64,000 nt of DNA from CAYJGJ01 sp964367585 (GTDB taxonomy: Bacteria; Bacillota; Clostridia; Peptostreptococcales; Anaerovoracaceae), in NCBI GenBank assembly GCA_964367585.1, contig CAYIYH010000001.1, forward strand, positions 186,001 through 250,000, written 5' to 3'. The notes below the pieces were generated by a model. It was not told the origin of the DNA and did no database searches. It saw nothing but the letters and a program-made list of their open reading frames with translations. Positions 52,280-61,260 of the stretch are shown here, piece by piece (the first letter of the stretch is position 1; each line of letters begins with the position of its first letter). The position numbers and the translations under genes were made by a program.

Positions 52280-53932
52280 TTAGATATTTAATACATCTAA
52301 TACTTGGGATATATTCTTCTTCCCGAAGTGGACATCACTATCATTTACGACCATGCATGGTACGCTCATTACATTGTATTTTTCCTTGATATCTTGGAAA
52401 TATCCTATATCAATTATGCTTGCATTTACATTTTCATTAAGCGAAGCTATTTTTACGGCAGAGGTTACAACTTCCGGACACATTGTGCACGATAATGCTA
52501 TTAGCACTTTGACATCTAAAGGCTCGTCTGCGCCTTTAATTCTCTCCTCTATTTCAGGTTCAATCTTGACTCCAGGGCCTGCTACATTATACAAAGCAAT
52601 AATAAATGAGTTAAACTCATGTCCCCCAGGCATAGCATAGAATTTGATTCCACTTGTCTTGCCGTCCTCAAACAATAATTCTATATGAGGTGAATCGTCG
52701 TCCTCTATTCCTGTTTTTTCACATTCTATCATGTCTGAAACTGTTTTTAATTCGTCAAGAAGCGATTCAAACTGTTTGCCTAAATCAGAAGAGTCTGTCT
52801 TAGCCTTCACGATTACTTTATTTTCAAATTTAGCGAAAATCGGGAGTAGCTGCTCTCTTATTTCTTCACTAATGAAATTTTCACCAGCAGCTATCTCATC
52901 GCCACTCGAATTACTTGATTTGATTTCTCCCTTACTTTCATGTTCTATATTTGAATCTTTTGTCAAAATCTCAAAAGCTGGAATGTCTAGTTTTGTGTGA
53001 AGCGATTTTACATGTTTTTCCGCAGATGTAGCGGCAGTCGCTCCATCCGAGACTGCAGTAACTACCTGCCTCAAATCTTTAATGCAAACATCACCCGCAG
53101 CATATACACCATCTACGTTTGTCCTTTGTTTTATATCGGTAATAATATAGCCGTCTTGTGTGCGCACCTTATCTCCAAGCCACAACGTATTAGGCGAGTA
53201 ACCAGCGAATACAAAGACTCCAAAACCATTCTCATGAATCCTTTCGAATTCTTCTCCTGTCGTTTTGTTTCTAAGCTTTATCGAAGTAAGAACATTTTCA
53301 CCTGAGACTTCAACGACTTCAGTATTAAAATTAACAGTAATTTTCTCTTCTTCATCAAGATGATCCGATGCAGTTTTCGCACATGAGAATTCGTCTCGAC
53401 GCACTATCATATCTACACTAGATGCATATTTTGTAAGAAAAATTCCTTCTTCCACTGCAGCAAATCCGCCACCAACCACATATACAGGTTTTCCTGTAAA
53501 GAATTCGCCATCACACGTTGCGCAATATGCAACACCTCTGCCTTGGTATTTTTCCTCGCCCTCAAAACCTACTTTTTTCGGTGATGCACCGACTGCTAAT
53601 ATAACGCCTAGCGTGCGGTATTCACCTGCAGACGTCTTGACTACTTTTATGTCTTGTTCTAACTCTAAATCCACAACTTCGCATATTTTAAATTCTGAAC
53701 CAAAATGCTCCGCTTGTCTTCGCATGTCGTCAGTTAACTGTTTCCCACTCGTCTTGAATATACCAGGGTAATTTACTATTTCATCTGTAATAGTAATTTG
53801 CCCCCCGATTTTTTCTTTTTCAATAACAAGTGTCTTGTATTTTGCTCTCGACATATATATAGCGGCGGAAAGCCCCGCAGGGCCACCGCCAACAATAATC
53901 ATGTCATAAATATCATCGTATTTATTTTCCAT
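52280..53932 (-). CDS. Thioredoxin-reductase-like flavoprotein fused to AhpF-N-like thioredoxin folds
   Basis: A 550-residue disulfide reductase, probably passing electrons from NAD(P)H to AhpC. Residues 1-310 are a thioredoxin-reductase module: FAD motif VGGGPAGLSAAIY (14-26), redox pair C137/C140 in CATCDG, second dinucleotide motif VVGGGFAAVEE and YAAGDVC near 278. After a 45-residue linker, residues 355-550 are a double thioredoxin fold like the N-terminal domain of AhpF, with redox pair C482/C485 in SCTMCPE. AhpF has these modules in the opposite order, so this is a rearranged form. It follows ahpC by 88 bases in a perR-ahpC operon. Confidence 0.85.
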   Translation of the reverse strand: MENKYDDIYDMIIVGGGPAGLSAAIYMSRAKYKTLVIEKEKIGGQITITDEIVNYPGIFKTSGKQLTDDMRRQAEHFGSEFKICEVVDLELEQDIKVVKTSAGEYRTLGVILAVGASPKKVGFEGEEKYQGRGVAYCATCDGEFFTGKPVYVVGGGFAAVEEGIFLTKYASSVDMIVRRDEFSCAKTASDHLDEEEKITVNFNTEVVEVSGENVLTSIKLRNKTTGEEFERIHENGFGVFVFAGYSPNTLWLGDKVRTQDGYIITDIKQRTNVDGVYAAGDVCIKDLRQVVTAVSDGATAATSAEKHVKSLHTKLDIPAFEILTKDSNIEHESKGEIKSSNSSGDEIAAGENFISEEIREQLLPIFAKFENKVIVKAKTDSSDLGKQFESLLDELKTVSDMIECEKTGIEDDDSPHIELLFEDGKTSGIKFYAMPGGHEFNSFIIALYNVAGPGVKIEPEIEERIKGADEPLDVKVLIALSCTMCPEVVTSAVKIASLNENVNASIIDIGYFQDIKEKYNVMSVPCMVVNDSDVHFGKKNISQVLDVLNI

Positions 53933-54020
53933 ATTCTTTTCCCATTACTTTCAAGAATCATATAGTGTACTAATAGTTCCATAAACACTCTCAAAGTATA
54001 CTAACATATATTCTATGCTA

Positions 54021-54584
54021 TTAAATTTGCCCTACTAAATCTAAACTAGGTTTTAAAGTTTTAGCTCCTGGTTTCCATTTTGCTGGGCAAACTTCATCCC
54101 CGTGCTCAGCTACAAATTGTAAAGCTTGGATTCTACGGAACAATTCATCCGCATTTCTTCCTACATTGCCTGCTAGAACCTCGTATGAAACGACTTTTCC
54201 CTCAGGATTCACGATGAAAGTTCCTCTTTCTGCCATGCCATCGGCTTCTATCATGACATCGAAATCGCGAGCAAGCGCACCAGTTGGATCCGCAAGCATT
54301 GGATATTTTATTTTTTTAATTGTGTCGGATGCATCGTGCCATGCCTTATGCACAAAATGAGTATCGCAAGATACTGAGTATATTTCGCAATTTACTTTTT
54401 TGAATTCATCATATTTATTTGCTAAATCTTCTAACTCTGTAGGGCAAACAAATGTAAAGTCTGCTGGATAAAAGAAAAATACACTCCACTTACCTGTAAC
54501 ATCCGCTTTTTTGATTTCTTTAAAATCCCCATCAACATACGCCTTTAAATTAAAATCCAAAACTTCTTTTCCAATCATTGACAT
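54021..54584 (-). CDS. ahpC: Alkyl hydroperoxide reductase subunit C (2-Cys peroxiredoxin)
   Basis: A 187-residue peroxiredoxin, the same length as Escherichia coli AhpC. The peroxidatic cysteine is C47 in FVCPTE, the resolving cysteine C166 in EVCPAKW, and LADPTGALARDFDVMIE with RGTFIVNPEGKV complete the active site. It reduces peroxides and is reoxidised by a CxxC reductase, here most likely the next gene. It lies 29 bases after perR. Confidence 0.95.
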   Translation of the reverse strand: MSMIGKEVLDFNLKAYVDGDFKEIKKADVTGKWSVFFFYPADFTFVCPTELEDLANKYDEFKKVNCEIYSVSCDTHFVHKAWHDASDTIKKIKYPMLADPTGALARDFDVMIEADGMAERGTFIVNPEGKVVSYEVLAGNVGRNADELFRRIQALQFVAEHGDEVCPAKWKPGAKTLKPSLDLVGQI

Positions 54585-54613
54585 AATAATCTCCTTTTTC
54601 TAAAATAATAAAT

Positions 54614-54997
54614 TTAATTCTTACATTTTTCACAACTGCCATAAAATATTACTTCGTGATTATTTACCTTAACCTGCCCTGTTTTTTCTGCCTTTTCATT
54701 GATTTCGAGTAAAGGTTCAATAAACAAATCACTCATACTGCCGCATTTTTCACAGACGAAATGATAATGAGGTGACATTCTTGAATCAAACCGAACAGAA
54801 CCATCTTTTGAATTTATTTTAATTGCTTCTCCCAGGTCGACAAGTAAATTGAGGTTTCTATACACGGTGCCTAAGCTTATATTTGGAAATTCCTCTCGAA
54901 GCTTAAAATATACAATATCTGCTGTGGGATGCTCAACTTGTGACGCCAAATATGTTTTTATTGCTTCTCGTTGCCTGCTATACTTAGTTACTTTCAA
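54614..54997 (-). CDS. perR: Fur-family peroxide-responsive repressor (PerR-like)
   Basis: A 127-residue metalloregulator. The DNA-binding domain has HPTADIVYFKLREEFPNISL and GTVYRNLNLLVDLGEA, the sensor site lies in RFDSRMSPHYHFVCEKCG, and the structural zinc is bound by CEKCG and CEKCKN. Shortness, the metal-site pattern and the ahpC neighbour point to PerR rather than Fur. Its promoter is overlaid by a 37-base palindrome, so it should repress its own perR-ahpC-reductase operon until iron-catalysed oxidation releases it. Confidence 0.88.
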   Translation of the reverse strand: MKVTKYSRQREAIKTYLASQVEHPTADIVYFKLREEFPNISLGTVYRNLNLLVDLGEAIKINSKDGSVRFDSRMSPHYHFVCEKCGSMSDLFIEPLLEINEKAEKTGQVKVNNHEVIFYGSCEKCKN

Positions 54998-55021
54998 CTA
55001 TGTTACCTCCTTTCATATTTA

Positions 55022-55080
55022 TAAAATAATATTAGTAATTGTTACTGTTATTATTTTAGCAGATAATATTCTTATGTCAA
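55022..55080 (-). promoter_or_regulatory. perR operon promoter with a 37-base palindromic operator
   Basis: Minus-strand TTGACA (55080-55075), 16-base spacer, TAAAAT (55058-55053). TAAAATAATA (55022-55031) and TATTATTTTA (55049-55058) are exact inverted arms around AGTAA-TTG-TTACT (55034-55046). The arms cover the -10 box and start point, and the A/T content resembles the PerR/Fur box. Confidence 0.7.
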
Positions 55081-55127
55081 GAACTTTTTATATTTTTTAG
55101 TTTTCACGATTCTCTGTGATCACGTAA

Positions 55128-55167
55128 AAAAGCCCGTTACAGTGAATATTTTCTGTAACGGGCTTTT
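55128..55167 (-). terminator. Strong terminator after the PH-domain gene pair
   Basis: AAAAGCCCGTTACAG (55128-55142) and CTGTAACGGGCTTTT (55153-55167) form a perfect 15-pair stem with a ten-base loop and a T-run on the minus strand, 17 bases after the stop codon at 55185. Confidence 0.9.
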
Positions 55168-55184
55168 CCCATATTAATTATTGT

Positions 55185-56777
55185 TCAATAAATCAAATTT
55201 GACTTAACCGAATCATAGTCATTCCGCCTATAGTTTAACATTTTATATGAATTTTTTCCGACAGGTCCGAAATATTCAATCACAATATGTCCAATTTTCT
55301 TTTTTCGCTTGAATATTGATGTTATGTAAGAGGCAGTTTCAGTCCGCGATGTTTTTAGATATATAATTTCACTAGAAAGTCCTCCCTTGACAAAACTAAT
55401 AGTATCTATTCCTATGCTCATCTTTTCCATATTGTATCTCAAAATACAACTAATCACATGGACAATGGATATCATTATTCCGAGTACAACTAACGCCGCA
55501 TAGAGAAGATTTATCGGATCACTTACAAGCAAATAAATCGATGACATTAATAGGCATAGCGAAAATATAGATAAGAAATTATAAAAAAAGTATCTAAGTG
55601 TTCCTTCTTTTTCCCTAGTATATTCCTTTTCGAGCCTCACTTCTGGGAGTGCAAAAGATACTATGCTCTCTATTTCTTCTTTTTTTCCTATTGGAAAAAG
55701 TATAACCTTGAATTCATTTTGAGTATCTCCATATCCTGATACTAATGCTTCTACTGTATAATAACCAAAAATTCTCATAAGAAATGATTGCTTAAGAACA
55801 ACTCCCGATATTTTTTTATTTGATAAGGTAATTGCTTTTTTGTTTAAAAGCCCATATTCAATTCTCAAAGACTTATCACTCTTTTTGATTGTAAAATTTG
55901 CATACTTTACAAGGAAAGATACAACAGAAATTACTACGGCTGAAACATAGAATATAGCTATCGTCACCATTATTATTATAAATGCGAATAACAACACATA
56001 CCAAGAAATTCGTGACATGCTAATATCGCTAAAAAAATCGATATAATCCCCTATTTGTTCGTCTTCGGCGACGAATTCGAATATGTCGACTATGAAATCC
56101 GGAACGATTTGTAATATATAAATAAATGGCATGAGTGGCAACAGAATGTATTGTAATTTCTTTTCAAGAAGTCCTAAAAGTATTATACTTTTAATTGGCG
56201 CCTTGTGCTCAATAGTATAATCCTCTTGTATATAAACATTTGGATCTCCTGAGTCCATTGCAGGCACATTCCCTACGTTATTTATGTATCCTAGCTGTTC
56301 ACTCATCTCACTTTCTGTTGCAGAGGACATAATTATTCTATTGCGGTTAGCCATCAGCAAAGATTGGAATTCTAATGCATCATTCTTCTTGAATGCAAAT
56401 AGTGGTGCTGTCAAAGAGATACTACTAACCGTGTCTATTTTTATCAAAAAAACGTCTAGTATCTGAAAGAGAACATTTTGCGAAAAATTTACAGAAGTTA
56501 CGGACTCAACAGGTATTTCCATTACTTTCTTATTAATTATACCACTACGAATATAGAAAATCTCAGGAGTAAGTTCATACGTCGTACATAGATAAGAAAC
56601 AACTCTTCCACTCATCGTCAATAAGAGAATTCCAATAAGGAATAGTGGACTACTATAGATACTGTCGCTACTTGCACCAAAAATAAGTGCAGATATGATA
56701 ACCAAAAATATGGGTGACATTTCAGATATGATTTTGTTGAATAGTATCAAAAAATGACTTCTTCTTTTTTCAAACAT
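55185..56777 (-). CDS. Bacterial PH-domain membrane protein (YdbT-like)
   Basis: A 530-residue protein with repeated units of paired membrane helices and a bacterial PH (bPH2, DUF304) domain, the pattern of YdbT-type proteins. Helices are near residues 15-52, 195-290 and 390-440; PH blocks include YELTPEIFYIRSGIINKKV, LRIEYGLLNKKAITLSNKKI and IDTISFVKGGLSSEI. Its start is directly adjacent to the stop of the YdbS-like gene. In Bacillus such pairs are linked to resistance to membrane-active compounds. Confidence 0.85.
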   Translation of the reverse strand: MFEKRRSHFLILFNKIISEMSPIFLVIISALIFGASSDSIYSSPLFLIGILLLTMSGRVVSYLCTTYELTPEIFYIRSGIINKKVMEIPVESVTSVNFSQNVLFQILDVFLIKIDTVSSISLTAPLFAFKKNDALEFQSLLMANRNRIIMSSATESEMSEQLGYINNVGNVPAMDSGDPNVYIQEDYTIEHKAPIKSIILLGLLEKKLQYILLPLMPFIYILQIVPDFIVDIFEFVAEDEQIGDYIDFFSDISMSRISWYVLLFAFIIIMVTIAIFYVSAVVISVVSFLVKYANFTIKKSDKSLRIEYGLLNKKAITLSNKKISGVVLKQSFLMRIFGYYTVEALVSGYGDTQNEFKVILFPIGKKEEIESIVSFALPEVRLEKEYTREKEGTLRYFFYNFLSIFSLCLLMSSIYLLVSDPINLLYAALVVLGIMISIVHVISCILRYNMEKMSIGIDTISFVKGGLSSEIIYLKTSRTETASYITSIFKRKKKIGHIVIEYFGPVGKNSYKMLNYRRNDYDSVKSNLIY

Positions 56778-57257
56778 CTAGTAAATCTCCTCTTGCAGCC
56801 TATTTATTAACTTGTCTTTGAGATGCTCTGAAATCATCGTTGCTTTATCGTCTGCTACACCTACAATATGAAAAGTACCGCTTGCAGTATCCATTCTAAC
56901 AGTAGATAATCCTAATTTTCTATCAATCGGACCTTTGCTCTTCGTTATATTTTGAATTCTTATTATCGGAATAGTTTGTGTAGTTAAAAAGATTAATCCC
57001 TTTTTAATTTCAACTTTATCGACTCCGATATAGTATCCCCATCGATTATATTGAATATTTGCAACTACCGTAATATATATCAGATTAAGTGCAATACATA
57101 CAATTTGTATGATGATAATAACAGGCAGGCTCATATCGATATCTAATATATTTAGTACTACATGAACAGCCACAAATATAACGATCATGCATACTAAAAA
57201 AATACTTCGGGCGATTCTCCAAGATTTTTTAACTTTTAGATCTAGTTTTTCAAACAT
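56778..57257 (-). CDS. Bacterial PH-domain membrane protein (YdbS-like)
   Basis: A 159-residue protein with two membrane helices (about 17-40 and 45-65) and one PH domain (WGYYIGVDKVEIKKGLIFLT, TIPIIRIQNITKSKGPIDRK and LGLSTVRMDTASGT). YIGVDKVEIKKGL followed by the arginine-rich strand is the DUF304 signature. It is the first gene of the ydbS-ydbT-like pair. Confidence 0.87.
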   Translation of the reverse strand: MFEKLDLKVKKSWRIARSIFLVCMIVIFVAVHVVLNILDIDMSLPVIIIIQIVCIALNLIYITVVANIQYNRWGYYIGVDKVEIKKGLIFLTTQTIPIIRIQNITKSKGPIDRKLGLSTVRMDTASGTFHIVGVADDKATMISEHLKDKLINRLQEEIY

Positions 57258-57280
57258 AATTCGTCTCTCATTAACACTTT

Positions 57281-57323
57281 AAAAAATCGAGACAGTGTTC
57301 AAACGAAGCATACCCGATTTTTT
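57281..57323 (-). terminator. Possible terminator downstream of tpiA
   Basis: AAAAAATCG (57281-57289) and CGATTTTTT (57315-57323) pair around a 25-base loop and give a T-run on the minus strand. Its loop contains CAGTGTTCAAACGAA, related to CAGTGTTTGAATGAA in the adjacent large palindrome. Confidence 0.5.
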
Positions 57324-57353
57324 CATTCTATACAATTATTAAAGTAATATCAT

Positions 57354-57539
57354 AGTAAAACGGGGCAGTGTTTGAATGAAACCTCTGCGTTGTAAGTGAA
57401 TAACAAAATTTGCGGATGACCGAGACACTAAGAACACTGTTATGAGTGTCAGTTTGTTCTTATGTGTCTCCGTAGATGTCGGAGCAAATTTATTTCACTT
57501 GCAGCACGGGTTTCATGAGGACAACTGACCCGCTTTACT
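57354..57539. repeat. 186-base rod-like palindrome between tpiA and the PH-domain genes
   Basis: The outer arms 57354-57369 and 57524-57539 match in 14 of 16 positions. Inner pairs include GAAACC-type arms (57374/57510), AAATTTGC (57406-57413) with GCAAATTT (57484-57491), and GAGACACTAAGAACA (57422-57436) with TGTTCTTATGTGTCTC (57455-57470). It starts one base beyond the tpiA stop codon. It could be a MITE-like element or a rod-shaped RNA; no coding frame. Confidence 0.65.
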
Positions 57540-57540
57540 T

Positions 57541-58317
57541 TTATTTATTTACATTGAAATTTATCAATTGTGCAAATTGGACAGGATTTAAACTTGCTCC
57601 ACCAACCAGTGCACCATCGATATGATCCTTACTCATTAGTTCGACAATATTACCAGGATTAACACTGCCACCATATAAGATAGAAACTGCATTGGCAAGT
57701 TCATCGTCATACAATTTTGCCATAGTGCTCCTAATGACTCCGCACATTTCGTCCGCTTGCTCACTAGTCGCCGTTTTTCCTGTTCCAATCGCCCAAATCG
57801 GTTCATATGCAATTACTACTTTTGATTCAGAATCTGCATATATATCCAATTTATTCAAGCCCGCAAAAGCTTTAGTTATTTGCACAGTCACAACATCGGA
57901 TTGCTTATTTTTTTCTCTTTCTTCTAAACTCTCTCCTACGCATAGAATAGGAATCATTTTTGAATTTGATAACAAGGATTTAATTTTAAGATTCACAGTT
58001 TCATCTGTCTCATTAAAATATTGGCGACGTTCTGAATGCCCAATTATACAATAATCCATGTTTAATTCTTCAAGCATAGAGACTGAAACTTCACCAGTAT
58101 ATGCTCCTTCAAGTTCATAGTGAGCATTCTGTGCACCGATTTTGAAGTCACTTCCCTTAAATTCTTTTTTAGCTGCATCCAAGTACAAAAAAGAGGGACA
58201 TATCACAACTTCAACATCTCGACTTAATTCTTCTTTCTTTATTTCTTCTGCAAACGTAGTCATCTTTGCCGATGTCATCGACATTTTCCAATTTCCTGCC
58301 ACTATTATCTTGCGCAT
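57541..58317 (-). CDS. tpiA: Triosephosphate isomerase
   Basis: A 258-residue glycolytic TIM-barrel enzyme interconverting dihydroxyacetone phosphate and glyceraldehyde-3-phosphate. AGNWKMSM holds the active-site Asn and Lys, IIGHSERRQYF the catalytic His, AYEPIWAIGTGKTAT the catalytic Glu and flexible loop, and LYGGSVNPGNI and DGALVGGASLNP bind phosphate. It follows pgk by 158 bases; gapA is not in the window. Confidence 0.96.
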   Translation of the reverse strand: MRKIIVAGNWKMSMTSAKMTTFAEEIKKEELSRDVEVVICPSFLYLDAAKKEFKGSDFKIGAQNAHYELEGAYTGEVSVSMLEELNMDYCIIGHSERRQYFNETDETVNLKIKSLLSNSKMIPILCVGESLEEREKNKQSDVVTVQITKAFAGLNKLDIYADSESKVVIAYEPIWAIGTGKTATSEQADEMCGVIRSTMAKLYDDELANAVSILYGGSVNPGNIVELMSKDHIDGALVGGASLNPVQFAQLINFNVNK

Positions 58318-58475
58318 ATATTCCCCCTACTACCAATTCTTACTTGATTAATTTTTATTAATTTATATCTTATACTTTTACAATTATACCTGAGTATTAA
58401 TTATGTGTAAGAAAATGTTATACCTGAATGAATTTTTCGTAATACTTCTACACTCACCTAAAGCATACTATTATT

Positions 58476-59663
58476 TTACTTGTCTTGAATTACTGCAATC
58501 CCAGGCAACGTGCTTCCTTGCAGAAATTCCAAAGATGCTCCTCCACCTGTCGAAATATGCGTCATCTTGTCTCTAAATCCGAATTTATCCACAGCAGATG
58601 CTAAATCGCCACCTCCGATTATTGTATCTCCTTCTAGATTAGAAACTACTTCTGCAACACATTTCGTTCCATTTGAAAAGGCATCCATTTCAAAGACTCC
58701 CAATGGGCCATTCCAGACTACCGTATTTGCATCTTTAAGTACTTGCGAATATATTTCGACAGTTTTAGGACCAATGTCGAGTCCTTCCATATCACTCGGA
58801 ATTTGATCATAATTCACGACTTTTATATTAGCATCTTCACTGAAGTCATCCGCCACGACTACATCAACCGGCAAATAGAATTTAACTCCTTTTTCTTCAC
58901 TTTTTTTAAGCATCTCTTGTGTCAATTCGACACTATCTTTATCCAAAAGCGAATCCCCTATTTCTAATCCCATTCCTTTGAAGAATGTATAGGACATTCC
59001 ACCACCGACCAATATTGTATCGGCTTTATCTATCAAGTTTTCAATAATCGGAATTTTATCTCCAACCTTAGCTCCACCTAAGATGGCTACAAGTGGTCTA
59101 TTAGGATTATTCAATGCTTCTCCCAAGAATCTAACTTCTTTTTCTATTAGGAATCCAGATAGTGCGGGCAAATAGTCTGCAACGCCTGCCGTCGATGCGT
59201 GAGCTCTATGTGCAGTTCCAAAAGCTTCTTGAACAAACACTTCGGCTAAACTAGCCAATTCCTTTGCAAATCCCGGATCGTTATCGGTTTCTTCCTCTCG
59301 GAATCTTACATTTTCTAGAAGCAAAACTTCACCCGACTTAAGGTTTTGAGCAATCTTCTTAATTTCATCATCCACTACCATATCACAGCTATTGAATACA
59401 ATCTCTTGCCCTAGCAATTGAGATAGTCTTTCTTTAACAGGCAACAGAGAATACTGTTTAGCCGGTTTCCCTTTTGGTCTACCAAGATGAGACGCAATTA
59501 TTACTTTTGCATTATTGTCAATCAAATACTGTATTGTCGGCAGTGCTTCTTTAATCCTAATGTCATTAGCGATTTGTCCATCTTCTAAAGGGACGTTAAA
59601 GTCGCATCTAACTAACACTCTTTTTCCTTCTAAATTCTCATCTCTTATAGTCTTTTTCATCAT
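58476..59663 (-). CDS. pgk: Phosphoglycerate kinase
   Basis: A 395-residue glycolytic enzyme passing phosphate from 1,3-bisphosphoglycerate to ADP. VLVRCDFNVPL and SHLGRPKG form the substrate site, LLENVRF and GTAHRAHAST follow, VAILGGAKVGDKIPII opens the nucleotide domain, and GGGDLASAV with STGGGASLEFLQG is the nucleotide loop. Two ATG codons in tandem start the gene behind GGAGAG; either may be used. It lies between rpoN and tpiA on the same strand. Confidence 0.96.
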   Translation of the reverse strand: MMKKTIRDENLEGKRVLVRCDFNVPLEDGQIANDIRIKEALPTIQYLIDNNAKVIIASHLGRPKGKPAKQYSLLPVKERLSQLLGQEIVFNSCDMVVDDEIKKIAQNLKSGEVLLLENVRFREEETDNDPGFAKELASLAEVFVQEAFGTAHRAHASTAGVADYLPALSGFLIEKEVRFLGEALNNPNRPLVAILGGAKVGDKIPIIENLIDKADTILVGGGMSYTFFKGMGLEIGDSLLDKDSVELTQEMLKKSEEKGVKFYLPVDVVVADDFSEDANIKVVNYDQIPSDMEGLDIGPKTVEIYSQVLKDANTVVWNGPLGVFEMDAFSNGTKCVAEVVSNLEGDTIIGGGDLASAVDKFGFRDKMTHISTGGGASLEFLQGSTLPGIAVIQDK

Positions 59664-59784
59664 ACTCTCCTATTAACACTTTCTACTATTTGAACTAAAA
59701 AATTCTGTTTTAACTTAATAATTTAATATGCGACTTTAGCATGATAATTAACACACATATCTTTATTTATTACAGTTGAAATAA

Positions 59785-61212
59785 CTAGTATCTTTTCCTT
59801 TTTGATGAAGAAAGTAAACCCATGCTTTCTCTATACTTTGCAACTGTTCTGCGTGAAATATCTATATCCTTTTCTTTTAAAATATCTACGATTTGAGAAT
59901 CACTGTATGGATTGTTTGTGTCTTCATTTTCTACTATTTCCTTAATATATATTTTTATACTGTTCGCTGACAAGTCCTCATTAGATTCGACGGCAAGACC
60001 ACTGCTAAAAAAGTATTTTAGCTCGAAAACACCTCTCGCAGTTTGCATGTATTTACCATTGATGGCTCTACTTACGGTTGATTCATGGACTTCAGTTTCT
60101 TCCGCTATCTGTTTCAAAGTAAGTTGCTTAAGATGCTTCGATCCATGTTCCAAAAAATCTTCTTGGTGCTTGACTATCCTACAGGCAATATTATAAATTG
60201 TATTACGCCTTTGATTTATCGCTTTGATTAGCCATATGGCAGAGTTAATTCTCTCTCTCAAATAGCTTTTTACTTCTTCATCGTTTTTGTGCATTCTATG
60301 GAGTTTTTTGTAGTATGGACTTACCATCAGTGATGGCGTTCCTTTTTCATTCATGGATACGACATATTCACCCTCCATCTTCTCCACAAATATCTCAGGC
60401 ACAATGTATTCCAAAGCACTAGTTGCACAATAATTTCGCCCTGGCTTCGGATCTAATGTCTTAACAATATCACAACATTTAGTTTGGACCTCTTTAGGAG
60501 TCATAGACATGTTTTTTGCTATTTTGACGATTCTCTTATTTGCGAAATCATCAAACATATCATTAATTATTTTATCTAGCTCTTCTGTAAACAATCCCTT
60601 TGTTTTTAATTGGATAATTATACATTCCGCTAGGTCTCTAGCGGCTACACCACATGGTTCTAAAGTTTGTATAATAGCTAATACTTTCTCTACTGTTTCA
60701 AGGTCAACACTAATGTATTCTGCAATTTCTTCTACAGACATTTTTAGATATCCATCATCGTCGATTTCATCTAGTATTTTCGTAGCAATTTCTTCTTCTA
60801 TTTCTGTTAATTCCTTGAAGTACAACTGTTTATTCAAGTGTTCTATTAAAGTTTCACTGCAATCTGCAACTTCCTTATATGCGTATGTTTCACTGTCGAC
60901 TGTCGATCTTTGATAATAGTCGTAACTTGAATCGTCTTGCAATAGCGCATCTACGTAATCAAAATCTTCTTGTGAATTTGTATTTTCGACGTTACCGTTA
61001 TCTCCCTCAGAGATGTTTTCCGTAGAATATTCTTCAGACATCTCGGAATCATTTGGGGCATTCTCTAAAGTCGGATTTTCGAGCATTTCCTTTTCGATAT
61101 AAGCGGCTAACTCTTGGGAATTATATTGCAATAACTTAATTGATTGCAATAATTCTTGCGTCATTGCAAGTTTTTGGGTCTGTTTTATGGCTAAATCAAA
61201 TCTTAATTCCAC
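59785..61212 (-). CDS. rpoN: RNA polymerase sigma-54 factor
   Basis: A 475-residue alternative sigma factor needing AAA+ activators. Region I is LAIKQTQKLAMTQELLQSIKL, an acidic segment follows (residues 50-100), the core-binding domain contains EPCGVAARDLAECI and LDPKPGRNY, LKQIAEETEVHESTVSRAI is the helix-turn-helix and SRRTVAKYRE (453-462) the RpoN box. It is directly upstream of the glycolytic genes, as in several Firmicutes. The only sigma-54-type activator in the window, at 3195, is degenerate. Confidence 0.95.
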   Translation of the reverse strand: MELRFDLAIKQTQKLAMTQELLQSIKLLQYNSQELAAYIEKEMLENPTLENAPNDSEMSEEYSTENISEGDNGNVENTNSQEDFDYVDALLQDDSSYDYYQRSTVDSETYAYKEVADCSETLIEHLNKQLYFKELTEIEEEIATKILDEIDDDGYLKMSVEEIAEYISVDLETVEKVLAIIQTLEPCGVAARDLAECIIIQLKTKGLFTEELDKIINDMFDDFANKRIVKIAKNMSMTPKEVQTKCCDIVKTLDPKPGRNYCATSALEYIVPEIFVEKMEGEYVVSMNEKGTPSLMVSPYYKKLHRMHKNDEEVKSYLRERINSAIWLIKAINQRRNTIYNIACRIVKHQEDFLEHGSKHLKQLTLKQIAEETEVHESTVSRAINGKYMQTARGVFELKYFFSSGLAVESNEDLSANSIKIYIKEIVENEDTNNPYSDSQIVDILKEKDIDISRRTVAKYRESMGLLSSSKRKRY

Positions 61213-61260
61213 AACTACTGTAACCTCCCTTCACATTTCGCATTTTATGTAATCCAAAGA

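Noticed and set aside
57354..57539. Calling the rod-like palindrome a 6S RNA
   Set aside because: It has the right length but no clear central bubble typical of 6S RNA, so only a neutral description is given.
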